64,000 bases of DNA from Porphyromonadaceae bacterium (GTDB taxonomy: Bacteria; Bacteroidota; Bacteroidia; Bacteroidales; Dysgonomonadaceae). The stretch is taken from NCBI GenBank assembly GCA_022840285.1, contig JALHIE010000010.1, forward strand, positions 11,161-75,160. The letters are read 5' to 3'. Every line of letters begins with the position of its first letter. The stretch's first letter is position 1. Of this stretch, positions 1 through 6,663 are shown one piece after another. The translations under genes were made by a program, and so were the position numbers. The notes under the pieces are model-generated. The model saw nothing but the letters and a program-made list of their open reading frames with translations. It did not search any database and was not told the DNA's origin.

Positions 1-47
1 GTGTCTCCCAGCGTTGTGGGAATCAGGTATAAGGCGGCATCTTTCAT
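1..47 (-). CDS. RsmI-like SAM-dependent methyltransferase, N-terminus only (runs off the left edge)
   Basis: Only the first 15 codons lie in the window. They read MKDAALYLIPTTLGD, which resembles the N-terminus of Bacteroidota tetrapyrrole-methylase-fold proteins annotated as RsmI-like. Those enzymes are linked to ribose methylation of 16S rRNA at C1402. The ATG at 47-45 overlaps the TGA stop of the upstream Nudix gene (ATGA), so the two are probably translationally coupled and co-transcribed. The call rests on a short but characteristic start and on this overlap. The catalytic part is outside the window, so identity is probable rather than certain. Confidence 0.65.
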   Translation of the reverse strand, partial: MKDAALYLIPTTLGD

Positions 48-613
48 AGTAACTTGTTTACAGCCATGTATTTCCATAAAGGAGCAGCCATGGTAGCCTG
101 AATGATTTCTCCGTTCGTCAGCAACTCTTTTACTTCATCAAGAGAAAAAAGATGCACCGTAAGATCTTCGGAATCTTCCAGCGCCTGGTCATTTATCTTT
201 TCCACATCCTCAGCGATAAAACAGTAGGAGAGGTTGGTGTTGGCGCTTGCATTGGGAGAAACGCAGATAAATTCGCTCCATTTCCCGTTTCCGTAGCCGG
301 TTTCTTCCATCAACTCCCTTTTTGCCGATTCGAGAGGCGACCGGTCGCTGTTTTCACATACCCCCGCACACAGCTCGTAGCAAACCTGCTTGATTCCGTG
401 CCTGTATTGCCTGACCAGCACAAACTTTTTCTCGCGGGTTATCGCAATCGTGTTCACCCAATTGGCGTACTCCAGCACGTAATATTCAGGAGCAATATTT
501 CCGTTGGGCAATTGCAGCCGCTCTTTTCTGACTGTTAACCAGGGTTCCCGATGCAGGTATTCGCTTTCCAATACTTGCCAATGCAGGGATTTGTTGTCGC
601 TTTTCAAATTCAT
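44..613 (-). CDS. Nudix hydrolase (ADP-ribose pyrophosphatase-like)
   Basis: A Nudix hydrolase of about 189 residues, likely cleaving a nucleoside diphosphate linked to another group, such as ADP-ribose. The Nudix box lies at residues 84-107, with RELMEETGY supplying the metal-binding glutamates. The stretch between the leading Gly and REL is one residue longer than the classic box, and its first acidic position is Asp. The reading frame extends upstream to a TTG at 643, but I prefer the ATG at 613: a Bacteroidota -7 element (631-638) falls inside the extension, and AGGA lies about 13 bases before the ATG. The stop overlaps the start of the rsmI-like gene. The exact substrate cannot be read from the sequence. 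Confidence 0.88.
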   Translation of the reverse strand: MNLKSDNKSLHWQVLESEYLHREPWLTVRKERLQLPNGNIAPEYYVLEYANWVNTIAITREKKFVLVRQYRHGIKQVCYELCAGVCENSDRSPLESAKRELMEETGYGNGKWSEFICVSPNASANTNLSYCFIAEDVEKINDQALEDSEDLTVHLFSLDEVKELLTNGEIIQATMAAPLWKYMAVNKLL

Positions 614-630
614 GGATGAACATTTTCCTG

Positions 631-638
631 CAAAATTA
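631..638 (-). promoter_or_regulatory. Candidate -7 promoter element before the Nudix gene
   Basis: On the minus strand the sequence reads TAATTTTG, a match to the Bacteroidota -7 consensus TAnnTTTG. It lies 18 bases before the preferred ATG at 613. No good -33 TTTG is seen at the usual spacing, so this is a half-site call. Confidence 0.45.
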
Positions 639-673
639 GGCAAAAATGTCTATACATGTTGTGTTTTTACGAA

Positions 674-1330
674 TCAATAACCTATCCGGATAAGATCGTA
701 TATTGAATCTATTTTCACTTTGTCGGCAAACTCGCTTATCAGGTTGATGTTGGCAAAAGCGATGAAAACCGTTACCATAAAAACGACCCCGTATAAACCG
801 CCCGTTATGTGTGCCGAGTGATTGATTCCCTTGGATTGTTTTTTATCGAGAGAAACAGAGATAAGCAAAAAGATTGTTCCGAAAAGGAAAGCGGGCAACC
901 ATACCGGGATAAATAGAATTCCCATGAAATTCATCGGATTGATGAGGATGTACGCGAAAATTATGGCAGAAACTGCTCCGGACGCACCCAACCCCCGGTA
1001 ATTGGTGTTGCTTTTCTGTTTCAGGTAGGTGGGGAATATGGATATGGGCAGGGCAGTTACGTAGAGAAGCAGGTAAAAGAAGACCCCAGCCTGTTCTCCG
1101 AATGTAGTTTTAAAAGTCCGCTCAATATCTCCACCAAAGAAATAGAGCGTGAACATGTTGAAGATGAGGTGTGTGTAATCGGCGTGTAGTACACCGTATG
1201 TGAAGAAACGATACCATCTTCCGGACCCGCTTTCAGCGGGCCGGAAAATGAATTTATCCATCAAGGAGTAGTTGCTGAAAGCAGCTATAGAGATTAGGAC
1301 TGTTATCCCGATTATCAGGAAAGTGATCAT
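674..1330 (-). CDS. Rhomboid family intramembrane serine protease
   Basis: A 218-residue integral membrane protein with about six hydrophobic segments. GASG at residues 115-118 supplies the rhomboid catalytic serine (Ser117). His174 in HITGG is the expected catalytic histidine on the last helix. HLIFN at residues 54-58 matches the conserved His/Asn pair that stabilises the oxyanion. Together these indicate an active rhomboid protease that cleaves transmembrane substrates; no substrate can be inferred. The start is ATG at 1330, 2 bases after the stop of the upstream sugar isomerase-like gene (1333), so the two are probably one operon. The length is normal for Bacteroidota rhomboids and no catalytic residue is missing. 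Confidence 0.92.
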   Translation of the reverse strand: MITFLIIGITVLISIAAFSNYSLMDKFIFRPAESGSGRWYRFFTYGVLHADYTHLIFNMFTLYFFGGDIERTFKTTFGEQAGVFFYLLLYVTALPISIFPTYLKQKSNTNYRGLGASGAVSAIIFAYILINPMNFMGILFIPVWLPAFLFGTIFLLISVSLDKKQSKGINHSAHITGGLYGVVFMVTVFIAFANINLISEFADKVKIDSIYDLIRIGY

Positions 1331-1332
1331 GA

Positions 1333-2160
1333 TTATTTTGTGGCAGCTATTACCCCGCGGAAATATCCGATGGATTCGGCAATACCCATGAACGGATCAT
1401 CCATGTTGCGCTCATGCTCCAGGCTGCAAACGCCTTCGTAACCAACTTTCCTAAGCATTTTTACAAATGCGGGAATATCGAGGATCCCCCGGCCGACTTC
1501 AACCGAATAGCCTTGTTTGGTGGCTCCGGTTACGTCTTTGATATGCACATCAAAAACGCGAGACCGGTATTTTTTCAAGTCTTTCACCGGATCTTTTCCG
1601 TTGCGGCGGTCATGACCAATGTCCAGGCACATCCCGATGCGGGGATCGAGGTCTTTGACGTTTTTCCAAACATCATCGGCATCAGGGTAAAGGGGCATAT
1701 CCGGTCCGTGAAGGTGAATAGCGTACTTGAAATCGTACTCTTTCACTTTTTTATCCACATAAGGAAGCAAATCGTAGTTGGGAACCCCGACAATCATTTT
1801 CACGCCCACACGTTTCGCATACTCAAACGCCTTGTCAATTTCTGCCTGCGACCGCATGTAAATGGGGCCTACGGCGTAACCGGTCACGTTTTTGGCTTTC
1901 AGCTTGGCGTGAAAAGCGGCAATCTGTTCGTCAGTACTGTTCATCGGTAAATGAAAGTCTTTGATACAAAGGTAGCGGACATCACATCTTTGCATGATTT
2001 CCAGTGTCTTGTCCAAATCGAACTTCACAAAGGTATACCCTGCCATTCCTACGTTGAATTTTTCAAACGTATCCGGTGCCGGTTGCGGATCAGGTCTTTG
2101 TTGTGCATGGATTAACAGGGAAAAAAATATTCCCGTTAGCAAAAAAACTATTCTCTTCAT
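1333..2160 (-). CDS. Exported TIM-barrel protein, sugar phosphate isomerase/epimerase-like
   Basis: A 275-residue protein of the xylose-isomerase-like TIM-barrel superfamily. It begins with a signal peptide (KR followed by a hydrophobic stretch, likely cut after HAQ near residue 20), so it should work in the periplasm. EIMQRCDVRYLCIKD near residues 54-68, AIHLHGPD, MCLDIGHD and DVHIKD are typical of this superfamily, where His, Asp and Glu bind a divalent metal. SLEHE near the C-terminus supplies another likely ligand. The family isomerises or epimerises sugars or sugar acids, but the substrate here is unknown. It is the first gene of a probable two-gene operon with the rhomboid protease and is divergent from the sensor kinase. 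Confidence 0.85.
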   Translation of the reverse strand: MKRIVFLLTGIFFSLLIHAQQRPDPQPAPDTFEKFNVGMAGYTFVKFDLDKTLEIMQRCDVRYLCIKDFHLPMNSTDEQIAAFHAKLKAKNVTGYAVGPIYMRSQAEIDKAFEYAKRVGVKMIVGVPNYDLLPYVDKKVKEYDFKYAIHLHGPDMPLYPDADDVWKNVKDLDPRIGMCLDIGHDRRNGKDPVKDLKKYRSRVFDVHIKDVTGATKQGYSVEVGRGILDIPAFVKMLRKVGYEGVCSLEHERNMDDPFMGIAESIGYFRGVIAATK

Positions 2161-2196
2161 CTCGTGTTAAATTAAAAATATATTTGTGTTCGTGCA

Positions 2197-2204
2197 CAAA
2201 AATA
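2197..2204 (-). promoter_or_regulatory. Candidate -7 promoter element before the sugar isomerase-like gene
   Basis: The minus strand reads TATTTTTG, matching TAnnTTTG, about 37 bases before the ATG at 2160. It lies in the 157-base divergent spacer with the sensor kinase gene. No convincing -33 element was found. Confidence 0.45.
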
Positions 2205-2317
2205 CAAATTTTATGGAGAATCGGGAACTAAAAGTGAATTTTGTTACAAAAAAATTGCTTGTCCAATAAATTGAACCTTTTTTCGTTACTTTGTAAGCGG
2301 CTAAAGCAAAAGAACGA

Positions 2318-3414
2318 ATGAAACCTCTATTTGATTTCCGGCGACTTGTGAAATATGTTTTTATGGCTGTTGCGATTGCGATTGCCCTGGTTTCGCTTGT
2401 CTTTTCGAATGGGCTCGTGAGGGAATTGGCTAAAGAAGAGCGGAACAAAATCGAGATTTGGGCTGCGGCCACTGAATTGTTAGCCAAAAGCGATGAAAGT
2501 AACGACATGAATCTGATATTGCAGATCTTGCAAAGCAATAATACCATTCCGGTTATCTTGTACGACAAGGCCAACGAAATGTTTTCGGCCAATAACATAA
2601 AACTTCCCGAAGAGGGCGCACGCGAGTTTCTGCGGAAAAAAATAGGTGAATTTGCTGAAAAGCATGACCCCATTGTGCTTGAGGAGATCAACCAGTATGT
2701 TTATTACGATGACTCTTACATCCTTAAACGGTTGCAGATTTATCCGTATATACAGCTATTGGCGATTTCATTTTTTATCGCGTTGGCATTTTTTGCACTC
2801 ATGAGTTCACAAGAAGCCCAACAGAACAAGGTGTGGGCTGGGTTATCGAAAGAGACGGCACATCAGTTGGGAACACCTCTCTCGTCCCTGATCGCGTGGA
2901 CAGAGTATTTAAAACTGAAAGGGATGGATCCGTTTCTGGTAAACTTTCCAAAATCGGCTCCATACCAGAGATTAAACCTGTGGCTTGGCAGGAGGTAATG
3001 CTGCAATCTGCTGGCTATCTTGAAAAGCGGATTTCCGAAAAAGTGAAACTGGTTTTCGATTTTCCCGAATCGCCGGTGCTTGTTCAGCTAAACGAATCGC
3101 TATTTAGCTGGGTAGTCGAGAACCTAACCAAAAACGCTGTTGATGCAATGGGCGGAGAGGGCATTATTACTTACTCAATGGGCGAAAAAGGAAGGTATTG
3201 TTTCCTCGACATTGCCGACACCGGAAAGGGACTCGCAAAATCAAATTTTAACCGCATTTTCCAACCTGGATTTACAACCAAAGAGCGAGGTTGGGGGTTG
3301 GGATTGTCGCTAGCAAAGCGGATCGTGGAGAATTATCACGGTGGTCGGATTTTCGTGAAACAGTCAGAAACCGGGAAAGGAACCACCTTTAGGATTTTGA
3401 TGAGAAAAAGATAA
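2318..3414 (+). pseudogene. Membrane sensor histidine kinase, broken by an internal deletion and frameshift
   Basis: The N-terminal part (from ATG 2318) has membrane segments near residues 13-30 and 141-162 around a sensor region, then the H-box ETAHQLGTPLSSL with phospho-acceptor His182. The C-terminal part continues in another frame up to 3414. It has the N-box NLTKNAVDAMG, the G1 box DTGKGL, and GWGLGLSLAKRI. At about 2940 the frame passes from GMDPFLV directly to LSKIGSIPE. Relatives place about 16 more residues there, completing the second helix of the dimerisation domain. If that spacing holds, about 46 bases are missing, a number not divisible by three. As read, the gene gives a kinase without its ATPase domain. 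It may be real decay or a sequence error. Its 3' end overlaps the convergent B3/B4 gene by 26 bases. Confidence 0.85.
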
Positions 3415-4060
3415 TCTCTTCCGCTCCTGCATATTTTTTTAATAACTCCACTGAAAAACTTGCTGCTTCTTCCAATCCTTCTTTTCCGGAATATCCGTTA
3501 ATGATCATCAATAAGCGGGTTGTTTCTGCAGTTATTTTTGTTCGTTCTTCGTCACTGGTGGGTGTACCTATCCCACCAATCTCATCCCGGTATACCGGTA
3601 ATCCTTCGATATTCAATAAACCCCGGCCGATAGCTTCGAATTTTTCGCCGGCAGCTCCGATGCCCAGCTCCAGATGCCCACGGATTTTGTCGAAATCGAA
3701 TCCGCCGATGGAATATCCGCTTTTCAGCGAAACAAAGTTTATCAGGTCCACCAGCGTATCGATCGGATATAGATTTATACCTTTAATGATCCGTCTGCAC
3801 AACGCTTCTGCCGAGGGCCGGTACCGGTTCGGATCTTTTCCCAGCCTTTTATATGTTTGGCGCGTGGTAAAAATGGCCTTTCTTTTGTTTATATCTTCCA
3901 TTTTATATCTTGATCGAAAATCTGCCGAGAATATATCCAGCTCTTCCCATAAGTTTTCGTTGTGAGGAGTATTTTTCACCCTACACCCTATTGCGGTGAA
4001 GCAAAACCCGGGACAAACTCTTAGAATTTCGTCGCTGACGGTTATCTTGATGTTGTTCAT
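3389..4060 (-). CDS. Stand-alone B3/B4 (PheT editing-like) domain protein
   Basis: A 223-residue soluble protein built around the B3/B4 domain, otherwise found in the beta chain of phenylalanyl-tRNA synthetase, where it edits mischarged tRNA. Typical segments include RKAIFTTRQTYKRLGKDPNRYRPSAE in pieces near residues 60-85, LVDLINFVSLKSGYSIGGFD, and IGGIGTPTSDEERTKIT near 160. Stand-alone members are thought to act on free mischarged tRNA or on an unknown substrate, and the function of this protein is unproven. The ATG at 4060 follows a leader of about 100 bases that can fold into a long stem-loop starting at the predicted transcription start. The 3' end overlaps the broken kinase gene tail to tail. 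Confidence 0.87.
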   Translation of the reverse strand: MNNIKITVSDEILRVCPGFCFTAIGCRVKNTPHNENLWEELDIFSADFRSRYKMEDINKRKAIFTTRQTYKRLGKDPNRYRPSAEALCRRIIKGINLYPIDTLVDLINFVSLKSGYSIGGFDFDKIRGHLELGIGAAGEKFEAIGRGLLNIEGLPVYRDEIGGIGTPTSDEERTKITAETTRLLMIINGYSGKEGLEEAASFSVELLKKYAGAEEIIFFSSKS

Positions 4061-4091
4061 TTTGATTTATTGTATTGATACCCGATAAACT

Positions 4092-4193
4092 TTCTTCGAC
4101 CTGCTGAAGATTGGTTATCACACCGGTAAGAAATAGGTGTAAACCTTTTTCAAGGTCGAAGAATCACAAATTTACAAAATCTCAACCAATCTT
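4092..4193 (-). promoter_or_regulatory. Structured leader with competing helices before the B3/B4 gene
   Basis: Positions 4092-4102 (TTCTTCGACCT) and 4153-4163 (AGGTCGAAGAA) are a perfect 11-base inverted repeat. Nested inside are GGTT/AACC (4113-4116 with 4142-4145) and ACACC/GGTGT (4120-4124 with 4136-4140), closing an 11-base loop. In addition, 4107-4116 (AAGATTGGTT) is the exact reverse complement of 4184-4193, giving a helix that would compete with the nested stem. A minus-strand -7 element at 4167-4174 would start transcription near 4163, right at the base of the long stem. The folding is read by eye from the sequence; regulation by it is inference. Confidence 0.5.
4167..4174 (-). promoter_or_regulatory. 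Candidate -7 promoter element for the B3/B4 gene
   Basis: The minus strand reads TAAATTTG, a full match to TAnnTTTG. Transcription would begin about four bases downstream, at the first base of the 11-base stem, leaving a leader of about 103 bases. Confidence 0.5.
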
Positions 4194-4243
4194 TTCGGAA
4201 TTTGATGCAAGGGGATGGATTTATGAAAAATAACCTGAGAAAA

Positions 4244-4275
4244 GTTGTGAAAAATGCGAGCAATGACTATATTTG
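4244..4275 (+). promoter_or_regulatory. Promoter of the coiled-coil/zapA operon
   Basis: GTTG at 4244-4247 is followed after 20 bases by TATATTTG at 4268-4275. This fits the Bacteroidota -33/-7 promoter, with one mismatch in the -33 box. It decides the start of the next gene: the frame is open from 4202, but the promoter lies inside that extension, so translation must start downstream, at ATG 4295. Confidence 0.6.
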
Positions 4276-4294
4276 CGTGAGTTTTTGTTTTTCC

Positions 4295-4588
4295 ATGACT
4301 GAAGAGAAAAAAAAGTTGTTGACTGATCTGGAGTTTCGTGTGAGGCAGGTGATGTACATGTGCGACACTCTTAAAGAAGAAAATATTCGGATAAAATCTG
4401 ATTTACAGGTTATTCAACAACAGCTTGTTGAAAAAACGGAGCAACTCAACCGGTTGAAAACAAAATACGATAGTTTAAAAACGGCAAGGACCATTACTGC
4501 GGCATCGGTGGATGTGAAAGTTGCCAAAAGCAAGCTGTCAAAATTAGTGCGAGAAGTTGATAAATGCATAAATTTATTGAACAGTTAA
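4295..4588 (+). CDS. Small coiled-coil protein next to zapA
   Basis: A 97-residue protein starting MTEEKKKLLTDLE. Most of it (about residues 5-65) is a heptad-rich coiled coil with many Lys, Glu, Leu and Gln residues, ending in a Lys-rich tail. I do not recognise a named family. Its size and its position 18 bases before zapA suggest a partner in Z-ring organisation, in the manner of ZapB-like coiled coils, but this is inference from the neighbourhood only. An upstream ATG at 4202 is unlikely to be used because the promoter lies between the two. It has no signal peptide or membrane segment. Confidence 0.75.
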   Translation: MTEEKKKLLTDLEFRVRQVMYMCDTLKEENIRIKSDLQVIQQQLVEKTEQLNRLKTKYDSLKTARTITAASVDVKVAKSKLSKLVREVDKCINLLNS

Positions 4589-4606
4589 AAACGGAAAATT
4601 TATGCT

Positions 4607-4868
4607 ATGGGCGATGAAAAGTTTTTATTAACGTTGGAAATTGACGGTCGGAAGTATCCGCTGAAGATCAAGCAGTCTGAGGAGGAGGCTTTCAGAAAAG
4701 CTGCCAAAACAATACACAATAAGATCAATCAGTACAGGGTTAAGTTTGGAGGGAACCCCGATTTAACCGTGCAAGACTTTATGGCTATGACTGCCATACA
4801 GGCATTGGTGGAGAATTGATACCCTCTCTTCGTTGATAAATGAACTGGATCATTTTTTAAAGAAATAG
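4607..4868 (+). pseudogene. zapA: Cell division protein ZapA, frame-broken near the 3' end
   Basis: ZapA binds FtsZ and bundles its filaments at mid-cell. The first 70 codons give a typical ZapA globular head (LTLEIDGRKYPLKI, then EEEAFRKAAKTI). The frame then stops at TGA right after ALVEN. Shifted by one base, the sequence from 4818 to 4868 reads DTLSSLINELDHFLKK and stop, which matches the end of the C-terminal coiled coil of this family. The residues that should link the two parts, roughly 10-20, are missing. The intact protein should be about 95-100 residues; as read, the dimerising helix is cut off. zapA is well conserved, so a sequence error is a serious alternative to real loss. Confidence 0.8.
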
Positions 4869-4906
4869 AACGGAATCCTGATAATCAGGACTGGCTTAAC
4901 TCACAT

Positions 4907-4958
4907 CGCACTTTTTTACGGTTGTTTTTAATCAATCCGTAGAGGGTGCGTTTTTTTT
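4907..4958 (+). terminator. Hairpin and T-run after zapA
   Basis: CGCAC (4907-4911) pairs with GTGCG (4946-4950). An inner ACGG/CCGT pair lies inside, and the stem is followed by eight T residues (4951-4958). This looks like a Rho-independent terminator closing the zapA transcript. The rest of the 186-base spacer before rny holds a small CCTGATAATCAGG palindrome and no gene that I can support. A small RNA ending at this hairpin is possible but not shown. Confidence 0.6.
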
Positions 4959-5054
4959 AAACAAGAGTCAATAAACGATAAAGTAGAACCGTTTCCTGCG
5001 TTTGATTGGATAAATTGAAAGCAGGAATTTTATAAATAATTAATAATCAGAAAT

Positions 5055-6584
5055 ATGGAAATAATTGTAGGAGTTATCGGATTAATTATCGGAGCAGTTG
5101 TTGCCTGGTACTTAACCGGTAAGGCAGCCAGTTCGCGTGCTCAGAATATTTTGAGTGATGCCGAAAAAGATGCTGAGGTAATCAGGAAAAATAAATTACT
5201 GGAAGCTAAAGAGGAAATTATTTCGATGAAAGCTGAAGCTGAAAAACAGGCCAATGCGCGCACATCGAAAATACAAATTACCGAAAACCGGTTAAAACAA
5301 CGGGAGATGTCGTTGAATCAACGGCAGGAAGAGTTGAGCAAGAAAGGAAACGAGATTGATACGATTCGTGTTAATCTGGACAACCAGCAAGAACTGTTGG
5401 ACAAGAAAAGCGCCGAACTGGAGAAAGTTTATCGCCAGTCAGTTGAGCAGTTGGAGACAGTATCGGGACTTTCGGCCGATGAAGCCAGGGAGCGTTTGAT
5501 CGAATCGATCAAGGAGGAGGCCAAAACCAACGCCCAATCGTACATCAACGAGATTATGGAAGAGGCTAAAATGACGGCAAACAAAGAAGCCAAACGCATT
5601 GTTGTTCAGAGCATCCAGCGTGTGGCGACAGAAACTGCCATAGAGAATGCCGTCACGGTCTTTCATATCGATTCCGATGAAGTAAAAGGGCGTATCATTG
5701 GGCGTGAGGGACGAAATATCCGGGCACTGGAAGCTGCAACGGGGGTTGAGATCGTTGTGGACGATACTCCCGAGGCGATTGTGCTATCGGGCTTCGATCC
5801 TGTCCGTCGCGAGATTGCCCGACTATCGCTTCATCAACTCGTTGCTGACGGACGTATTCATCCTGCAAGGATCGAGGAGGTAGTGTCGAAAGTGAAGAAA
5901 CAGATCGAGGAAGAGATCGTGGAAACGGGTAAACGTACGGTTATCGACTTGGGAATCCACGGGATGCATCCCGAGTTGATTCGTTTGATTGGAAAAATGA
6001 AATACCGCTCTTCTTATGGACAAAACCTTCTTCAACATTCCCGCGAAACAGCCAACCTATGTGCCATTATGGCTGCAGAGCTTGGGTTAAACCCCAAGAA
6101 AGCCAGGAGAGCCGGGTTGCTGCATGATATTGGCAAGGTGCCGGATGATGAGCCGGAGCTGCCACACGCTATGTTAGGGATGAAACTGGCGGAGAAATTC
6201 AAAGAAAAACCGGATATCTGCAACGCTATCGGCTCGCACCACGATGAGGTGGAAATGACGACTCTCCTGGCACCGATCGTTCAGGTCTGCGACGCCATTT
6301 CGGGTGCACGTCCCGGTGCAAGGCACGAGATTGTAGAGGCGTACATGAAACGCTTGAACGACCTGGAAAACCTGGCCCTTTCGTATCCCGGAGTGGTAAA
6401 AACCTATGCTATTCAAGCCGGACGGGAATTGCGGGTTATTGTCGGAGCAGACAAGCTAGATGATCAGGATACGGAAAAACTTTCCGCAGAAATCGCCAAG
6501 AAGATACAAACCGACATGACTTATCCGGGTCAGGTGAAAATTACCGTGATCCGTGAAACAAGAGCGGTGAGTTATGCGAAATAA
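5055..6584 (+). CDS. rny: Ribonuclease Y
   Basis: Membrane-anchored endoribonuclease that starts mRNA decay. The 509-residue protein has an N-terminal membrane helix (residues 2-20) and a long charged coiled coil (about 25-190). A KH domain around GRIIGREGRNIRALE (near 215-230) binds RNA. An HD domain with the metal-binding HD of GLLHDIGKVPDDEPELPHA lies near residues 350-375. The length and domain order match intact family members, and no catalytic residue is missing. The ATG at 5055 gives a hydrophobic anchor at once. It follows the zapA terminator, so it is probably transcribed from its own promoter. A strong hairpin shared with the convergent lipoprotein gene lies just downstream. Confidence 0.96.
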   Translation: MEIIVGVIGLIIGAVVAWYLTGKAASSRAQNILSDAEKDAEVIRKNKLLEAKEEIISMKAEAEKQANARTSKIQITENRLKQREMSLNQRQEELSKKGNEIDTIRVNLDNQQELLDKKSAELEKVYRQSVEQLETVSGLSADEARERLIESIKEEAKTNAQSYINEIMEEAKMTANKEAKRIVVQSIQRVATETAIENAVTVFHIDSDEVKGRIIGREGRNIRALEAATGVEIVVDDTPEAIVLSGFDPVRREIARLSLHQLVADGRIHPARIEEVVSKVKKQIEEEIVETGKRTVIDLGIHGMHPELIRLIGKMKYRSSYGQNLLQHSRETANLCAIMAAELGLNPKKARRAGLLHDIGKVPDDEPELPHAMLGMKLAEKFKEKPDICNAIGSHHDEVEMTTLLAPIVQVCDAISGARPGARHEIVEAYMKRLNDLENLALSYPGVVKTYAIQAGRELRVIVGADKLDDQDTEKLSAEIAKKIQTDMTYPGQVKITVIRETRAVSYAK

Positions 6585-6613
6585 AACGGATTAACGTTGC
6601 CGCTAAACAATAC

Positions 6614-6639
6614 GAAAGCCGCTAATTTTAGCGGCTTTC
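6614..6639. terminator. Bidirectional terminator between rny and the lipoprotein gene
   Basis: A perfect 11-base stem (6614-6624 with 6629-6639, GAAAGCCGCTA) closes a 4-base loop. It lies between two converging genes and probably ends transcription from both sides, though the flanking T-runs are weak. Confidence 0.7.
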
Positions 6640-6663
6640 ATTATTTATATGCTAAACCTCCTG

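Noticed and set aside
2167..2691. Minus-strand open frame of 174 codons
   Set aside because: It lies opposite the sensor kinase gene, has Ser/Arg-rich composition and matches no family. It is an antisense shadow.
4869..4906. Possible 6S or other small RNA upstream of the zapA hairpin
   Set aside because: The location next to zapA is suggestive, but I could not build a convincing long structure or find a promoter, so only the terminator is reported.
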